Positions 1 through 11,423 of a stretch of DNA of 64,000 nucleotides are shown piece by piece. Location: positions 16,337 to 80,336 of the forward strand of contig LSYV01000080.1 in the NCBI GenBank assembly GCA_001584585.1. Reading direction: 5' to 3'. The DNA is from Gonium pectorale (lineage: Eukaryota > Chlorophyta > Chlorophyceae > Chlamydomonadales > Volvocaceae). The notes under the pieces were generated by a model that did no database searches, was not told where the DNA came from, and saw nothing but the letters and a program-made list of their open reading frames with translations. Both the position numbers and the translations under genes were made by a program. Within the stretch, counting starts at the first letter, position 1. Every line of letters starts with the position of its first letter.

Positions 1-3000
1 CTCGTCCCCACCCGCGCCTACGGCGCCCAGCTGGGCGCCAGCACTGCCTAGGGCAGCCTCAAGCGCAGCGGCGGCAGCGGCGGCGTCGCCGTAGCCCTCA
101 GCGCCGTCACCGGCTCCCGCGTCACCCGGCGGCGCCACAGCTCCGTACTGCGCCAGCAGGCTCTCCAAGGTGTCTCCCCCGTCAAGTCCCACACCAAACT
201 CGCCAAGCCCCTCATATTGCGGCGCAAGGTCGAGGAGGCCGCCCAGGCCGACGTCCACGGGGACCACTAGGCCCGCGCCGCCACCAGCACCGGCAGCCTC
301 AGCACTGCCAGGCCCGCCCTGCGGCGACTGTCGCACCTGTGGCAGCTGTGGCAGCCGGGGAGGCTGGGGGGCCCGATCGCAGGGAGGCTGCTGCGGGGCT
401 GCTTCCGGCCCCTGGTGAGGAGGCTGCGAAGGTGTGTCGGCTTCCGGTGGGGGCGGCGGCGACGGGGCTTCCAGCTGCGACTCGCAAAGTGGTGAGAGCA
501 CGTCCGATTGGCCCGGGCTGCCATCGGGGGCGGCCGTAGACGGTCCCCGCACCGCTGCCGTGGGCGGCGACAGGGGCTCCGCGAGCTGGGGCCCCTGGCC
601 TGGTGGCGACCCAAGCGGCGAGGCAGGCCCGGAGAGCGCCGGCGAAGGGGCCCAGTCCGCCGCGGGGGACACCAGTGCCGCAGCTGGCAGGGGCTGTGCT
701 TCGGCTCCTCCCTCGGGAATCCTCAAATGCTCGAGCAAAGACTGCGGGGAGGCTGCCGCCTCGGCAGCATCACCCTCACGGACCAGCGGTCTGCATGAGG
801 GCTCGTCGTGGGCCGGGGCCGCAGGCGCAGGTGCGGATGCGGGCCCTGTGGCAGATGCCAATCCAAGCTCCTGAGCCTCGGGCGCTGAGGGGCCAGCCGG
901 GGACCCGGACTCAAAGGCCGGCATCGGTTGCGCCGGCTCCTTGAGCTCGGGCGCAGCGCCCCCTGGTGCCTGGGGATCGGGGTCTGGCTCCCCAAACTCC
1001 AGCATCAGGTCTGCCAAGATGCCCCCGGCCGCCGCCCCGGCGCCGGCCGCCGGGGCCGGCGGGGCCGCCACCGGCGCCGTCGCGCTGTCAGCAAAGTCGC
1101 CGAACGCCAGGAACGGATCCGCTGCCGTGCCATGTCCAGACGGCACAGCCCCTGTGGTGACGCCGCCGCCGCCGCTGCCGCTGCTGTCACCGGCGACGGG
1201 GATGGGGACGACGACAGCAGCAGCGGCAGAGGGTGAGCTGCCGAACAAGTCGTCCAGGTCCAGCGCTGGTGGCGGGGTTTGATCCGCCGTGGCCGCCTGC
1301 TGGATGCCCCAGTCTGCCAGAAATGCCGGGTCCGGCGGCGGCATGGGACCGAGCGCCGCACCCGCAGCGGCAGCGCCGCCAGAGGTCCACTGGCCCCAGT
1401 CCCCAGCAGCCGGGTCAGCTGCAGGCGCCGCGCCCACGTCACTTTCGTAGGCGCTGGTGTCCGCTTGGCTGGAAAGGCGTGGTTCCGGAGCGCTGCTGCA
1501 CGGCTCCTGTGAAAACGGCTCCGTGGCCTGCCCCTTCGCCTCTGGCGGCGCGAGCACCTGAAGGAGGTCCGAGTCCGCAAGCACAGAGTGCTCTGCGGGG
1601 AGCGGGTCCTCCGGGGCGCCAGGGCCCTGCTGCTGCAGCTGCTGTCCCTCCGGGCCGTTCGGCGTGGAGTACGGTAGCGGCGGCGACGAAGGCTGAGAGC
1701 CTGCCAATGAGGCTGCTGCACCGTCAAGAGGCGGTCCCTCAATATCTGCGGCTGACACGGCGACGGGCGGCGCCGCGACCCCTAATTCGTGCTCCTCAGC
1801 CGCTTGTGACGCTACCGCTTCTGACGCCATCTCTGATGCCGCTTCCGGTTTTGCTTCGTCAGGGGCCAACTCCACAGGCCCTTTCGCCACCGCCTCCAGC
1901 TCCATTGACACCGGTTCAATCCCCGTGGGCAGCGGGGTTCCCGGAGCCTCCGACTCCGTCTCCAACCCCTCCGCCAAAGGCAAGGCTTCAGACGTGGATG
2001 CAGCATCCTCCGCAGGGCTCACCTCCTCCGCTGCCTCCTCCGCTGCCTCCTCCAGAGGACCGGGCTGCGGCTCCACTGGCACCGCAACCTCATGGGCTCC
2101 GCTCGGCAGGGGAAACTCGGCCGAAACGTCCGCGGCCGGCACGTCCGCTGCTGCCGCTGCCTCTTTTTCGAGCACTTCCGACTCATGCTGCGGAGCAGCA
2201 GCCGCGTGAAAGCCGCCCGTGGGATCCTCAGCGGCCTCTTCTGCCACAGGTTCCCCCAGGTCAGTCACGTCGGCGGAGGATTCCGCGGATGCCGGAGTGG
2301 CCGTTCGCTCCTCCATGCCATCCTCCATCGCCTCCATCGGCTGTACAGCGCCATCGACAGCAGCATCCGTGCCCTCGGCTACGACCTCTTCACTTGTCGG
2401 GGGAGGCGGGGGAGCGTCGGGCTGGGAGGAAGGGCAGAGCCCTCCTGGCGCAGCGGCGCCTTCGCCCTCCCCCGATACCTCTCCAAATACATCCCTGGGC
2501 TTCACAGCCCGCGGCCCAGCTTGCGGTGACGGATGCCCCTGGTGCTCCAGCTCCAGCTGCTGCTCGGGCGTCAAGGCCAACGGCACGGGTTGCGGCTGCG
2601 GTTCCGCAGGCCCAAGGACCGCAGACGATGTCTCGGCCGACGAGTGCGTCTCCACGGCTGTGCCCAAAGCCTGTGGCTCGTCTGTCCCGGCTGCAGCGCC
2701 TTCCGGCGAGCCAGCCCGCACATGCGGTGATGGTGTGTCCGCCTCCCCGCTCTCGCTGTAACCCCTGAATGCCGCGGCTGCTCCTTGCCCCGGTGAAGCA
2801 TTCGAAGCCTCTGGAACAGCGAGCTCCAGGACCGGCCCCGCACCGGCGAGACCCGGCGCTGACGCAGGCGCGGAATCCCCTTCCGAGTCAGAGCCCTCCC
2901 ACGGCTGGATTTGTCCGTCGTCGTCATCCGGTGGCCCACCCTGCGGATTGAGCGGCGGCACCTGGCGCGCCCCCGTTGCGGTAGCAGAGTCAGCGGTAGC

Positions 3001-6000
3001 AAGACCCGGCAGCGGCTCCTCCTCCACCGCATCGCCGCCATGAGCAAGCTCCGGCTGACCGTCAGCAGCGGAGGAACCGGGGCCAGGAAGCAACGTGACG
3101 TCGCTCCCTGCTCCGACGGCGGAGGGGAGGCCGTCGGAATCCGGCTGTAGCTCCGTGGGCTGCGTAGCTGCAAGGAACTCCGGCGGCTCCGCTGCCCCTC
3201 CTGTCGGGCTGCGAGCACTCGCCGGCGAGGACTCCGGCTCCTCCTCTGCCTCCGCTGCCGGGCTGCGAGCGGCCGCCGGCGAGGCATCCGGCCCCTCCTC
3301 TGCCTCCTCTGCCGGGCTGCGAGCACCCGCCATCGATGACTCCGGCCCCTCCTCTGCCTCCGCTGCCGGGCTGCGAGCACCCGCCAGCGATGACTCCGGC
3401 CCCTCCTCGGCCTCCGCTGCCGGGCTGCGAGCGGCAGCCGGCGAGGCCTCCGGCCCCTCCTCTGCCTCCGCTGCCGGGCTGCGAGCGCCCGCCGGCGATG
3501 ACTCCCGCCCCTCCTCGGCCTCCGCTGCCGGGCTGCGAGCGCCCGCCGGCGAGGCCTCCAGCCCCTCCTCTGCCTCCGCTGCCGGGCTGCGAGCACCCGC
3601 CATCGATGACTCCGGCCCCTCCTCTGCCTCCACTGCCAGGCTGCGAGCGGCAGCCGGCGAGGCCTCCGGCCCCTCCTCTGCCTCCGCTGCCCGGGCTGCG
3701 AGCGCCCCGCCGGCGAGGCCTTCGGCCCCTCCTCTGCCTCCGCTGCCGGGCTGCGAGCGCCCGCCGGCGATGACTCCGGCCCCTCCTCGGCCTCCGCTGC
3801 CGGGCTGCGAGCGGCAGCAGGTGAGGCCTCCGGCCCCTCCTCTGCCTCCGCTGCCGGGCTGCGAGCACCCGCCATCGATGACTCCGGCCCCTCCTCTGCC
3901 TCCACTGCCAGGCTGCGAGCGGCAGCCGGCGAGGCCTCCGGCCCCTCCTCTGCCTCCGCTGCCGGGCTGCGAGCGCCCGCCGGCGAGGCCTTCGGCCCCT
4001 CCTCTGCCTCCGCTGCCGGGCTGCGAGCGGCAGCCGGCGAGGCCTCCGGCCCCTCCTCTGCCTCCGCTGCCGGGCTGCGAGCGCCCGCCGGCGAGGCCTT
4101 CGGCCCCTCCTCTGCCTCCGCTGCCGGGCTGCGAGCGCCCGCCGGCGAGGCCTCCGGCCCCTCCTCGGCCTCCGCTGCCGGACTGCGAGCGCCCGCCAGC
4201 GAGGACTCTAGTGGCAACGCTGCTGGAGCGTCAGCCTCCGCCCCGAGCCCGGCTGCACCTGCAGCCGCAGCGAGCACATCCAGCGCCGACGCGGTCCCAG
4301 TGCCAGCTCCGAGCTCCTCGTCGGCGGCGTCCGGAGCTGCCGCTGCTGGCCCCTCGACTGGTGCGTTTGGCGTCGCCGCCGGCTGCGCCTCCCCCGCTGG
4401 CTCGGTCCCCGCTGCGAGCTCGTCCCCATCGGCCGCCGGCACCGGCGGGCCCCCTTCACCCGTGGGAGCAATCCGACCACACGAGAGCGCCGTCTCGACC
4501 CCACCATCCCCAGCGGCCCCGGCCGCCGTCGTGGCAGCCGGCGCTTCAGCCGCCTCGCCCGCCTCCGAGGCCCCAGACGCGGCAGCCTCATTCGCGGCCG
4601 TGGCTGCCTCCGTGCCTTCCGCGGCAATCGCGACGAGGCCGGGAGCGTCCACGGAGGAGTCAGGGGGATCCGCCCTTGGGCTGCTGGCCGAGTGGGCGGG
4701 AGAGGCAGGTGCCAAAGGCCAGGCCTCAGCATCCGGATGCACATGAGCGGCATCGGAGGCTTCGTGCGGCTGCTCAGAGGCCTGGCACACCGTCACGGTC
4801 TCGGCCGTCAGAGCCCGCGGAGGCGGCTCCGCGGCCTCTACTGCAAACCCCGCAGCAGGCTGTGCGACTGGAACAGTGGCCGCATCGACGATAGCAGCCT
4901 CCGCTGCTGCTTTTACTGTGCCCTCCGCTGATGCCTCCTGGGGAGCCCGCTCCTCGTCCTCCTCCACCACCACCACCGCTCCGGGCAGCTCGGAGGCCAA
5001 GCCAGCCGCTGAGGCCCCCAGCGCCCCGGGCCCCGGCGTCCCCTCTGACGGCTCGCCGCCGGCAGAACCGTCAGCGTCAGCCCGCGCTGCGTCGGCGACG
5101 GCGGCGTCCTCTGCCTCCAGCGCCAGCTCCGACACGGTCGCCTCCAGCGCCGCATCCACGGCGCGTTCCAGCGCAGCCTCCTCCTGGTGCTGCTCCTCCG
5201 GCTGCTGCTCCGCCTCGTGTTGCTCCTGCGGCCGCTGCTCCTCCACCCCATCTGCCAATATGGCCTCAGTCCCTCGCTTATCAACCACCCCTGCCTCCTC
5301 AGGGCCCGCCGCATCACGCCCAGCCTCAGAGTCAGGGGGCTTGTACTCCTCGCAATGAGCGCCCAACGCGGCGTCGGCCCCATCAGGGAGCGTCTGCTCG
5401 GTGGGCACCTGCACGACCGCGTCGTCGTCGGCGGTGGCCGACTCAGCCATGAGGCGAGCCGCCTTGTCATCAGCACTTGGCAACGGGGGATCGGCGCTAG
5501 CCTCGGAGCCCGCGGCTCCGTGGGCCTGATCCTCCACGGCCTCCAGGTCCTTCACCTCCGCCTCCTCCTCGTTCGCCGCCCCTGCCGCTGAGCTGCTGTC
5601 GAACAACGGGGGCAGCGAGTCCGAGACTGCAACTACAGCTCCCAGGGCAACGTCCGCGGTCTCGACTGCAGCGGCCTGGGTTGGGATGCGCGGATCCATC
5701 TGGCCCAAGGTCCCCTGAACGCGCAGGCCGCCAGCCAGAGGAACCGGGGCCTCCGGCTCCCACACCGTCTGGAGATGCGCTGGTGCTACCTCCGCCTCCG
5801 CTGCCGTAGCCTCAGCCGCAGGCGCAGACGCAGCAGGTCCCGAGGTCCTGTTGGCGGCAACCCCCCGCACGTCTGGCGTGCCCGTCTGCCCGGCAGCACC
5901 GGCCCCCGCAGCAGGAGCCGCAGTGCTACCAGCGAGAGCGGCGGCGGCCGCCGTGTCACTAGCGGCGGCGGGGGTAGACGCGCCGCCGGCACCAGCGAAC

Positions 6001-7714
6001 CGAGGTGGAGGCAGGGAAGCCTCGGCCACGGCTGGCCCATCGAGCAGCTCCGGAGAGGAGGCCACCTGTGGTGCGGCGCCGGCCACGCCTGCGCCAACCC
6101 ACTGCGGCCGATCATGCCAGTCATCGCCGCCTCCGTCGTCGCTTTCTGTCACGGTGGCGCCAGGAGCCGACAGAGGGGCCGCCTCCCCAGCGGCGCCCTC
6201 CGGTGCAGCAACCCCATCGTCCGCGCCGCCGCCGTAATGCGGAGACCCTGGTGCCGAGCCAGCAGCGCCCCCCGCCACAGCGTCGGACGGCAACGCCCCG
6301 ACCCACTGCGTATCGCTCCACTCGTCCTCCTCCACAGCGCTCGGAATGGGGGTGCCCGTAGACACCGGTGCTTCGCCAGATGCCGCTGCCGCTGCCGCCG
6401 CCGCTGCCGCCAGCGCTGGCGACGGCTCGGCAGCCGCAACCCACTCCATGCCCTGCCACTCTTCGGCACTCTCGCCTTCCCCGCACTCGCCGTCGCACCC
6501 GGCTTCCCGCGGCACGGCGTCCGGGCCTTCAGTCACCTGCTGAGGCTCCTTGGTCGGCAGCGCCTCCTGGAGCTCCTCCGGATCTGCCACGGCGGGTAGT
6601 GGCTGCAGCGGCGCCAGATCGATGGCCCCCAATGGCGCCGGCGCCGGCAGCGGCGTAGGGGGCTGCGAAGGCGAGGGCTGTGGAGGCGAAGGTTGAGGTG
6701 CCGGGGACGGTTGAAACTCTTGCAATGGTGCACCCGAGTGTGGGCCGGGTGTTCCTGAGCCACTTGCAGCGAGACCGCTCTGCGACCGCTCGGCAACGAC
6801 AAAGTCGCCGAACACATCGTCAAAGAACGCGGTCGGGCCCGCCGCGGCCACGGGCCCTGCCCACCTCACGCCGTCTCTCTCCACCGCGGTAACTGCTTCA
6901 GCCTCATGTGGGAGCAGCCCGCCTGAAGGATAGAGTGCCAGGGATGCTGCTGAGGAGCTCGACGGCCCGGACGGACCATACGAAAGTGATGGCTGCGGCG
7001 GGGCCACGGCCGAGGGGCCCACGCCCAGCAGTGCTACGGTCAGCGGAGCGGCAGCCGTGGCCGGAGCAGGAGCAGGAGCAGATTCCAGGACGGAAAATGA
7101 AGCTGAAGCCGGAGGGGGCGGGGGTGGTGCAGGGAATTCCGGGACGTCCGGGTCCACATCCAGACCCGCGAACAGATCGTCAGAGGCCCCGAAGTCAGCC
7201 TCAACGCCCGACGTGGCCGGCGCTGCTGCGGTGTCCAGCGGCCCGGGTCTGGCGCTCTGGGCGGGCTGCGCGGTGGCGCGGCCCGTGGCAGTTGCCCACG
7301 GCGGCGGCGCAAAAGGCACGGAGCCCGCGCGCGCAGGGGCAACGGCAGAGATCCGCGGCGGCCGCAGCGTGGGGATTCCCGCGGCGCCCCCGCGATCACC
7401 AACGTCTCCCAGAGCAGCCCATTCATCCGCCTGCTCCGCTGAAGCTGCGGAGGCAATGGCCGCATGGGCGCCGTACACCGCTTCCAGGCCCGCAGCCGCG
7501 GCATCATACGCGCTGGCCACGAGGGCTGCTGGCTTCAGCGCCCGAGAGCCCTGGGTGGAGGGAGGGGTTGTGGGGGGAGCAAGGTAGGAGGGAACCGGAG
7601 GGGGTCGGAGGGGGGGAGGTGGGAGCTATCGGTGGGCCAACCGCTGCAACCACCCACCTGCCCCCTGCCGCTCAGAAAGGTCGAGAAGAGATCATCCTTG
7701 CCATCCCCAGACAT
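1..7714 (-). CDS. Giant Ala/Glu/Pro-rich protein with clathrin-adaptor-type short motifs (3' end outside window)
   Basis: Exon 1 is 7658-7714 (MSGDGKDDLFSTFLSGRGQ) with donor CAG|GTGGGT; exon 2 starts at 7550 after CCCAG and stays open to base 1, apart from a 2-nt shift at 3691-3708. That is about 2,530 residues without a stop. The chain is disordered, acidic and Ala/Pro-rich. Visible motifs: DDLFAGL near the N-terminus, FGDF at about 6800-6832 and again at 1093-1112 (there as DPFLAFGDF), DLDDLFG near 1235, and three W-x(5-6)-WV segments (EEWQGMEWV, DEWSDTQWV, DDWHDRPQWV) between 6097 and 6468. In eukaryotes DPF and FGDF peptides bind AP-2 and AP-1/GGA ear domains and DLF-type peptides bind clathrin, so an aftiphilin-like accessory role in vesicle traffic is possible. 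That is inference from short motifs; no folded domain is visible. The first 0.9 kb is duplicated at 48.3-49.2 kb. Confidence 0.72.
3205..4205 (-). repeat. 54-bp coding tandem repeat array (about 18 units)
   Basis: Imperfect 54-bp units read on the minus strand as the 18-residue repeat GARSPAAEAEEGPEASPA, with E/K, G/A and D/E variants. The array lies inside the giant minus-strand gene. Units keep the same frame upstream and downstream of the defect at 3691-3708. Confidence 0.95.
3691..3708 (-). other. Two extra C bases that shift the frame of the giant gene
   Basis: Compared with every neighbouring 54-bp unit, this unit has one extra C near 3691 and another in the C-run at 3705-3708. The net +2 shift pushes the upstream frame into an unrelated Arg-rich reading (RQRRGR) that runs on to about 2571. 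The frame matching the repeat downstream of the defect continues open to base 1. The codon phase at 7550 and that at base 3 differ by exactly 2 nt, which this defect accounts for. Either a base-calling error in a homopolymer or a real lesion. Confidence 0.85.
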
Positions 7715-8310
7715 GTGCTCGGCTCGGAGCTCCGCGGAACCTCAGATGGCCCGCCCGAGGTGCAACGTCCAGCGCCAGGATAACAAGGCGCTGCCGACTG
7801 ATTGATCTATTCAGGATCTATGATTGACAAAGGCAGAGCTCCTCTGTATGTCCACCTACTAGCGCGACCGCTCAATACCTTTACGGGCGAGTCGTAATTT
7901 GGGTATAGCAAAGCACAAGTTTCATTCTGATTGTTATAATGGTTAAGATGGGAAAGCGATGGCGAGGCCACGTGGAAAACCTCATCTTGCGCGTCACAGT
8001 GCTGCACGGGTGACCCCCCGGCACTACGACACGGCCAGAATGCTATGCAGCAAAACCCTACAAAGTATGCAACTGGAGGACACGCACACAAAACCTGCCG
8101 TACATGTGCTAGACTGAGTGGGGCTCGCCGGTGCGGGGCTGTACCGGAGGCCGAGCCATGCGGCCCAGCCGGTCAGGCTGCAGGCTTGTGGCTGGCAGCA
8201 GGAACGTGGCTCAGGAACCCAACGCCACGTCACCGGATGGGGCCATGGGCACAGATGGCGGCGGGACGAAGATGCCGGTGCCGGCCTGGCGGCAAAAGGT
8301 GGCATATATT
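7715..8310. other. 5' flank of the giant gene; no gene seen
   Basis: Bases up to about 7835 are the upstream region of the giant gene and are repeated, on the other strand, at 48279-48395. The remainder is less GC-rich (7810-7980) and holds no supported gene or promoter element. Confidence 0.5.
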
Positions 8311-8824
8311 AGCGTGGCATCAATTGAGATTCTGTGCGTCTCCAAATGGCTTCGGCGTTGGCACGAGCATTGCTTCCTTCAGCGCTTTCACATGCATGGC
8401 AGAATTGGAGGGTGTCAACGATGCAGCACTGATTACATGATATGCATCGGCCCCGGTCTGTTGTTACACGCACTCCGCTGTCCCACATGCAGCCGCAGCC
8501 CGGCATGGCCAGCCGTACGCCAATTCTCTAGAACCGTGAAGCCTACCGCATTGGGGCGCGTAACGCTCCAGGCATGCGCACTCCGCTGCTCTGCAACCGC
8601 ATAAAGCACGCCTGCGTCCCTCCCCTTTCACCATGCACGGAAGCAGCCGAGAGAAGTAAGAGGCGCACAACGCACGTGCGAAATACCCAAACCCACACAG
8701 GATGCAGACACAAGGCACAGTCCGCGTTTGCACGCCGGGGAGGAGCCTGCTGAAGGCGTATGTGGACTTGGAGGCCTGGGTCTACCATGCTAACACGCGT
8801 ACCGCGGAGCCGCACGCTCTGTAT
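8311..8824 (-). repeat. Downstream tract of P1, shared with the P2 and P3 loci
   Basis: Degenerate similarity to 36810-37595 and 54610-55397, for example the stretch with CACATGCAGCCGCAGCCCGG and the GCGTAACGCTCCAGGCATGC segment. It could be the 3' UTR of P1: a TGTAA, the usual green-algal polyadenylation signal, lies on the minus strand near 8466. No coding gene is supported. Confidence 0.5.
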
Positions 8825-9394
8825 TCACAGCCGAGACGGGGCCGCGCATACGGCTGGCACGTGCATCGCTTCCATTGCAACCCACGCCACCAAGCCCTCA
8901 CTAAGCCCATTTCTCTCAAGCCAGGCGGCGCTCCGCTCCTTTACAAGGCGGCCGCAGTACGAGTTCCACGGCTCCTTGACGCCGCTTGGGAACGCCCAGC
9001 GCTCCCCGATGCCGTCGGGTAGCGCCTCCACATGCTCCAGCGTCCGGATGATGGCGGGAAGGGCCACTACACGTATGTAATACTCGGTGCAGTAGTATTT
9101 CGTCCTCTCCCTGTGCCATGCTTCCAGCAGGTCTTGACTCCAGTCATGGTATGCGGCACAAGCCATATGAGACGGGCACAAGGGAACAGGGCATCCCGCC
9201 ACCGTTCTCCCCGTCCACCCCTGGGCCGCTCCGTATGCTTTCAGTTGTTCTACATGCGTATTGTATTGAAACAGCTCATATATCCTGAACGTGGCAAGGT
9301 CAACATGCGCTCGGTCGCCTGCTGCGAGGATTTGCGCTGTAGTAAAGTGGCCGTAAAGATATGGCGCTGAAGAGCAGTAATCGTGCAGCATCAT
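8825..9394 (-). CDS. P1: 189-residue unknown protein, member 1 of a three-copy family
   Basis: Single open frame of 189 codons starting MMLHDYCSS and ending CAAPSRL. The N-terminal half has diverged from P2 and P3, but the C-terminal half keeps the family blocks LKAYGAAQGWT, EHVEALPDGIGERWAFPSG, KEPWNSYCGRL and SAAWLERNGLSE. No signal peptide, membrane segment or known catalytic motif is visible, so it is probably a soluble protein. I do not recognise the family. A similar length in three copies and better retention of protein blocks than of flanking DNA argue for a real, selected gene. It lies 4.8 kb from QA, in the opposite orientation. Confidence 0.62.
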   Translation of the reverse strand: MMLHDYCSSAPYLYGHFTTAQILAAGDRAHVDLATFRIYELFQYNTHVEQLKAYGAAQGWTGRTVAGCPVPLCPSHMACAAYHDWSQDLLEAWHRERTKYYCTEYYIRVVALPAIIRTLEHVEALPDGIGERWAFPSGVKEPWNSYCGRLVKERSAAWLERNGLSEGLVAWVAMEAMHVPAVCAAPSRL

Positions 9395-10709
9395 TGAAAC
9401 TCTATTGAGGTTGGATGCGAAGTGGTAGAGGGAAGGCGATGTACGTTTACTATCAACGTTCAGTAGACGGTCTGTGCCACTGCGAGTTGAATTGTGTGCC
9501 TACTTCTCAGCGTCTGCGCCAACGTCACGCAACGGTTATCAATACGGCATCAGTAAGCCCACAGTTGAGGTTCTACTAGTAATTCTGTGACTCACAGATT
9601 TCTACTGTACTGGGATGAGTTAAGCGCGATAGAATCGCGGCCGGAGCACGATGGCCGACCCGTGGGCGACAATGCCAACCAGTACCTTACCCTATCCATT
9701 CCCACACCCACCATACAATTGACTCATCAAGTTAGGATGCGGGCGGACCCACGGATAGCGACGCTGCAGTTACGCCGCAATCGGTGGCTGCTGCCACCGC
9801 AGGCCCGCCTTACCTGGTCGTCCGCCGGATCTTGTAGGTAAGCAGCATCATGCGTTATGGCTTAGCTGGGTGTGCTTCTGCCGTGCCTTGGACCTGTGGC
9901 CAAATGCGATGCACATGCAGTGGCATTGCCGTGTCTTGCAGCTCCTAGACGCTTGGCGCCCTGCGTGCGTCGTTTTCGAACGGCACTCCGTTGGCAAGTC
10001 CGCTTCGACCGGGCCCCGTGGCAGGGTGTCCACGGCTGTGCCCCTGGGGCAGGATGCATTCAGCAAGCTGGCCCCCGCGCTGGGTGCCTTCGCCCGACCT
10101 GTGTGTCCATACCTTTGCGACATGGAGCGTTCTGTGGCCGTCAGCGGCACGCGCGTGTGGGAGACGCTTACATACGGCTGTTTGCTTTCCTTCGAATGCA
10201 GTCTTTGCTGCGGAACCTCGGTAGCTATGCCTCCCTCTGGGACGGTGTGGACCACTACGTGAGTGTCGACGTGAACTTAATTCGGTGGAAGTTGACTGGC
10301 GCGTGCATCGTGCCAACGGCTTGGAGTGTGCCCGCAGCGTGAGACGTGGCGGATGTGCAGTAACCAGCTGGCAGCTGGCGGAACTGGCTGTTGGCGCTGG
10401 GCGCGCTGCGGCTGCTGGTTAGCTGGCTGTGGAGGCGCGGAGGCCAGAGAGTGTGTCCAGGGTTAAGGCCAGGGCTGGCTGGACATGCGGCTTCATCTGG
10501 ATCTTGTCTCCGAGCGAGCTGGCATCACTGTGCGTCGTGCTGGCTGGCGCGGCGTGCAGCTGCGGATTCGGCAAAGGCATAGCAGATGAGTGCCGGTGGC
10601 TGGGCGCTGGTGCGCAGGTGACACTGGAGGGGCAGGCGGTTACGTCAGGCGCTGAAGCAGGGTAGAAATGAGGACCATAACCCGCTCCCCCACCCCAATA
10701 TTCGCAATT
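9395..10709. other. Region without a supported gene
   Basis: Upstream of P1 and not similar to the conserved promoter block of P2 and P3. Overlapping ORFs around 9848-10342 on both strands have no family resemblance or shared copy. One stretch near 10199-10260 (MQSLLRNLGSYASLWDG) is followed by GTGAGT and could be a stray exon, which I cannot confirm. Confidence 0.4.
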
Positions 10710-11356
10710 CGTCCATGGGCCCCCCGGCTTTGACGGACGTGTGTAACCTGCAATCTGGTTACGGCAATCCCCATGGCCACGATAGTGGCGAGCGAGGCAT
10801 CGGGCGGCCCGGCTTGCCGCTGGGGCGGGGAGGGGGGTGGCTGCCCGTGGGTCAAATATGGTCCCACCCACGCAGCTCACAGGCCGACGTGAAGGACGCA
10901 GCTCGGCACCTGCTGGCGCAGCTCGTAGGAGGGAAAGTCCTGCCCCAGCTAGAGTTGTCGTATTAACTACGGGAGGTGGCTGTCAAATGCGGTAGCAGGG
11001 TCGGAGGCTGTTAGGAGATGTGAGCCTTGGCAAAAGAGGCCGGGCGGGGGAGGGTGTTGTACCGGTACTATGGGACGCGCCCACATACGCATTATCAGTA
11101 GAATCTCAGCGGCCAGAGGCCAAGGCGGTTGCGTGCCGGTCAATGTAGCTGGCCGGCCGCGGCTGACAAACTCCATACTCTCGTTACGTAAGTACCTCGG
11201 CTCCCTCCACATTCTCTGCAGGTTTCCTCTCTTCTCCTCGCGTTGACGCCCTGGCATGGCGCACCATACAGTCTTGAGTTGAGCGCGTAGCGGCAGAGCT
11301 TAGCAGGTTACAGGTTACAGGTTACACGTCCGTCAAAGCCGGGGGGGCCATGGACG
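10710..11356. mobile_element. 647-bp element with about 40-bp terminal inverted repeats (MITE or foldback type)
   Basis: The left arm 10710-10750 starts CGTCCATGGG, contains GGCTTTGACGGACGTGT and ends AACCTG. The right arm 11318-11356 is its reverse complement apart from a GT dinucleotide and one or two mismatches. Inside the right end CAGGTTA is repeated three times (11304-11324). No transposase is encoded between the arms. Target-site duplications are not obvious. A related half-arm lies at 56533-56572. Confidence 0.65.
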
Positions 11357-11423
11357 AGCTCTGCAAATTTGTTGAAACAACCGAAGCCACCATACATGCC
11401 AAGGACCTGTCGACAGCCCCTGC

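Noticed and set aside
1233..2768. Long plus-strand Pro-rich frame (511 codons)
   Set aside because: Antisense shadow of the giant minus-strand gene; its composition is what Ala/Glu/Gly codons give when read backwards.
2571..3690. Arg-rich C-terminal end of the long minus-strand frame
   Set aside because: Arises after the two extra C bases; the repeat-matching frame is one that continues open to base 1.
3095..4894. Plus-strand 599-codon frame with Pro/Ala repeats
   Set aside because: Reverse reading of the 54-bp repeat array, and it changes character at the same 3691-3708 defect.
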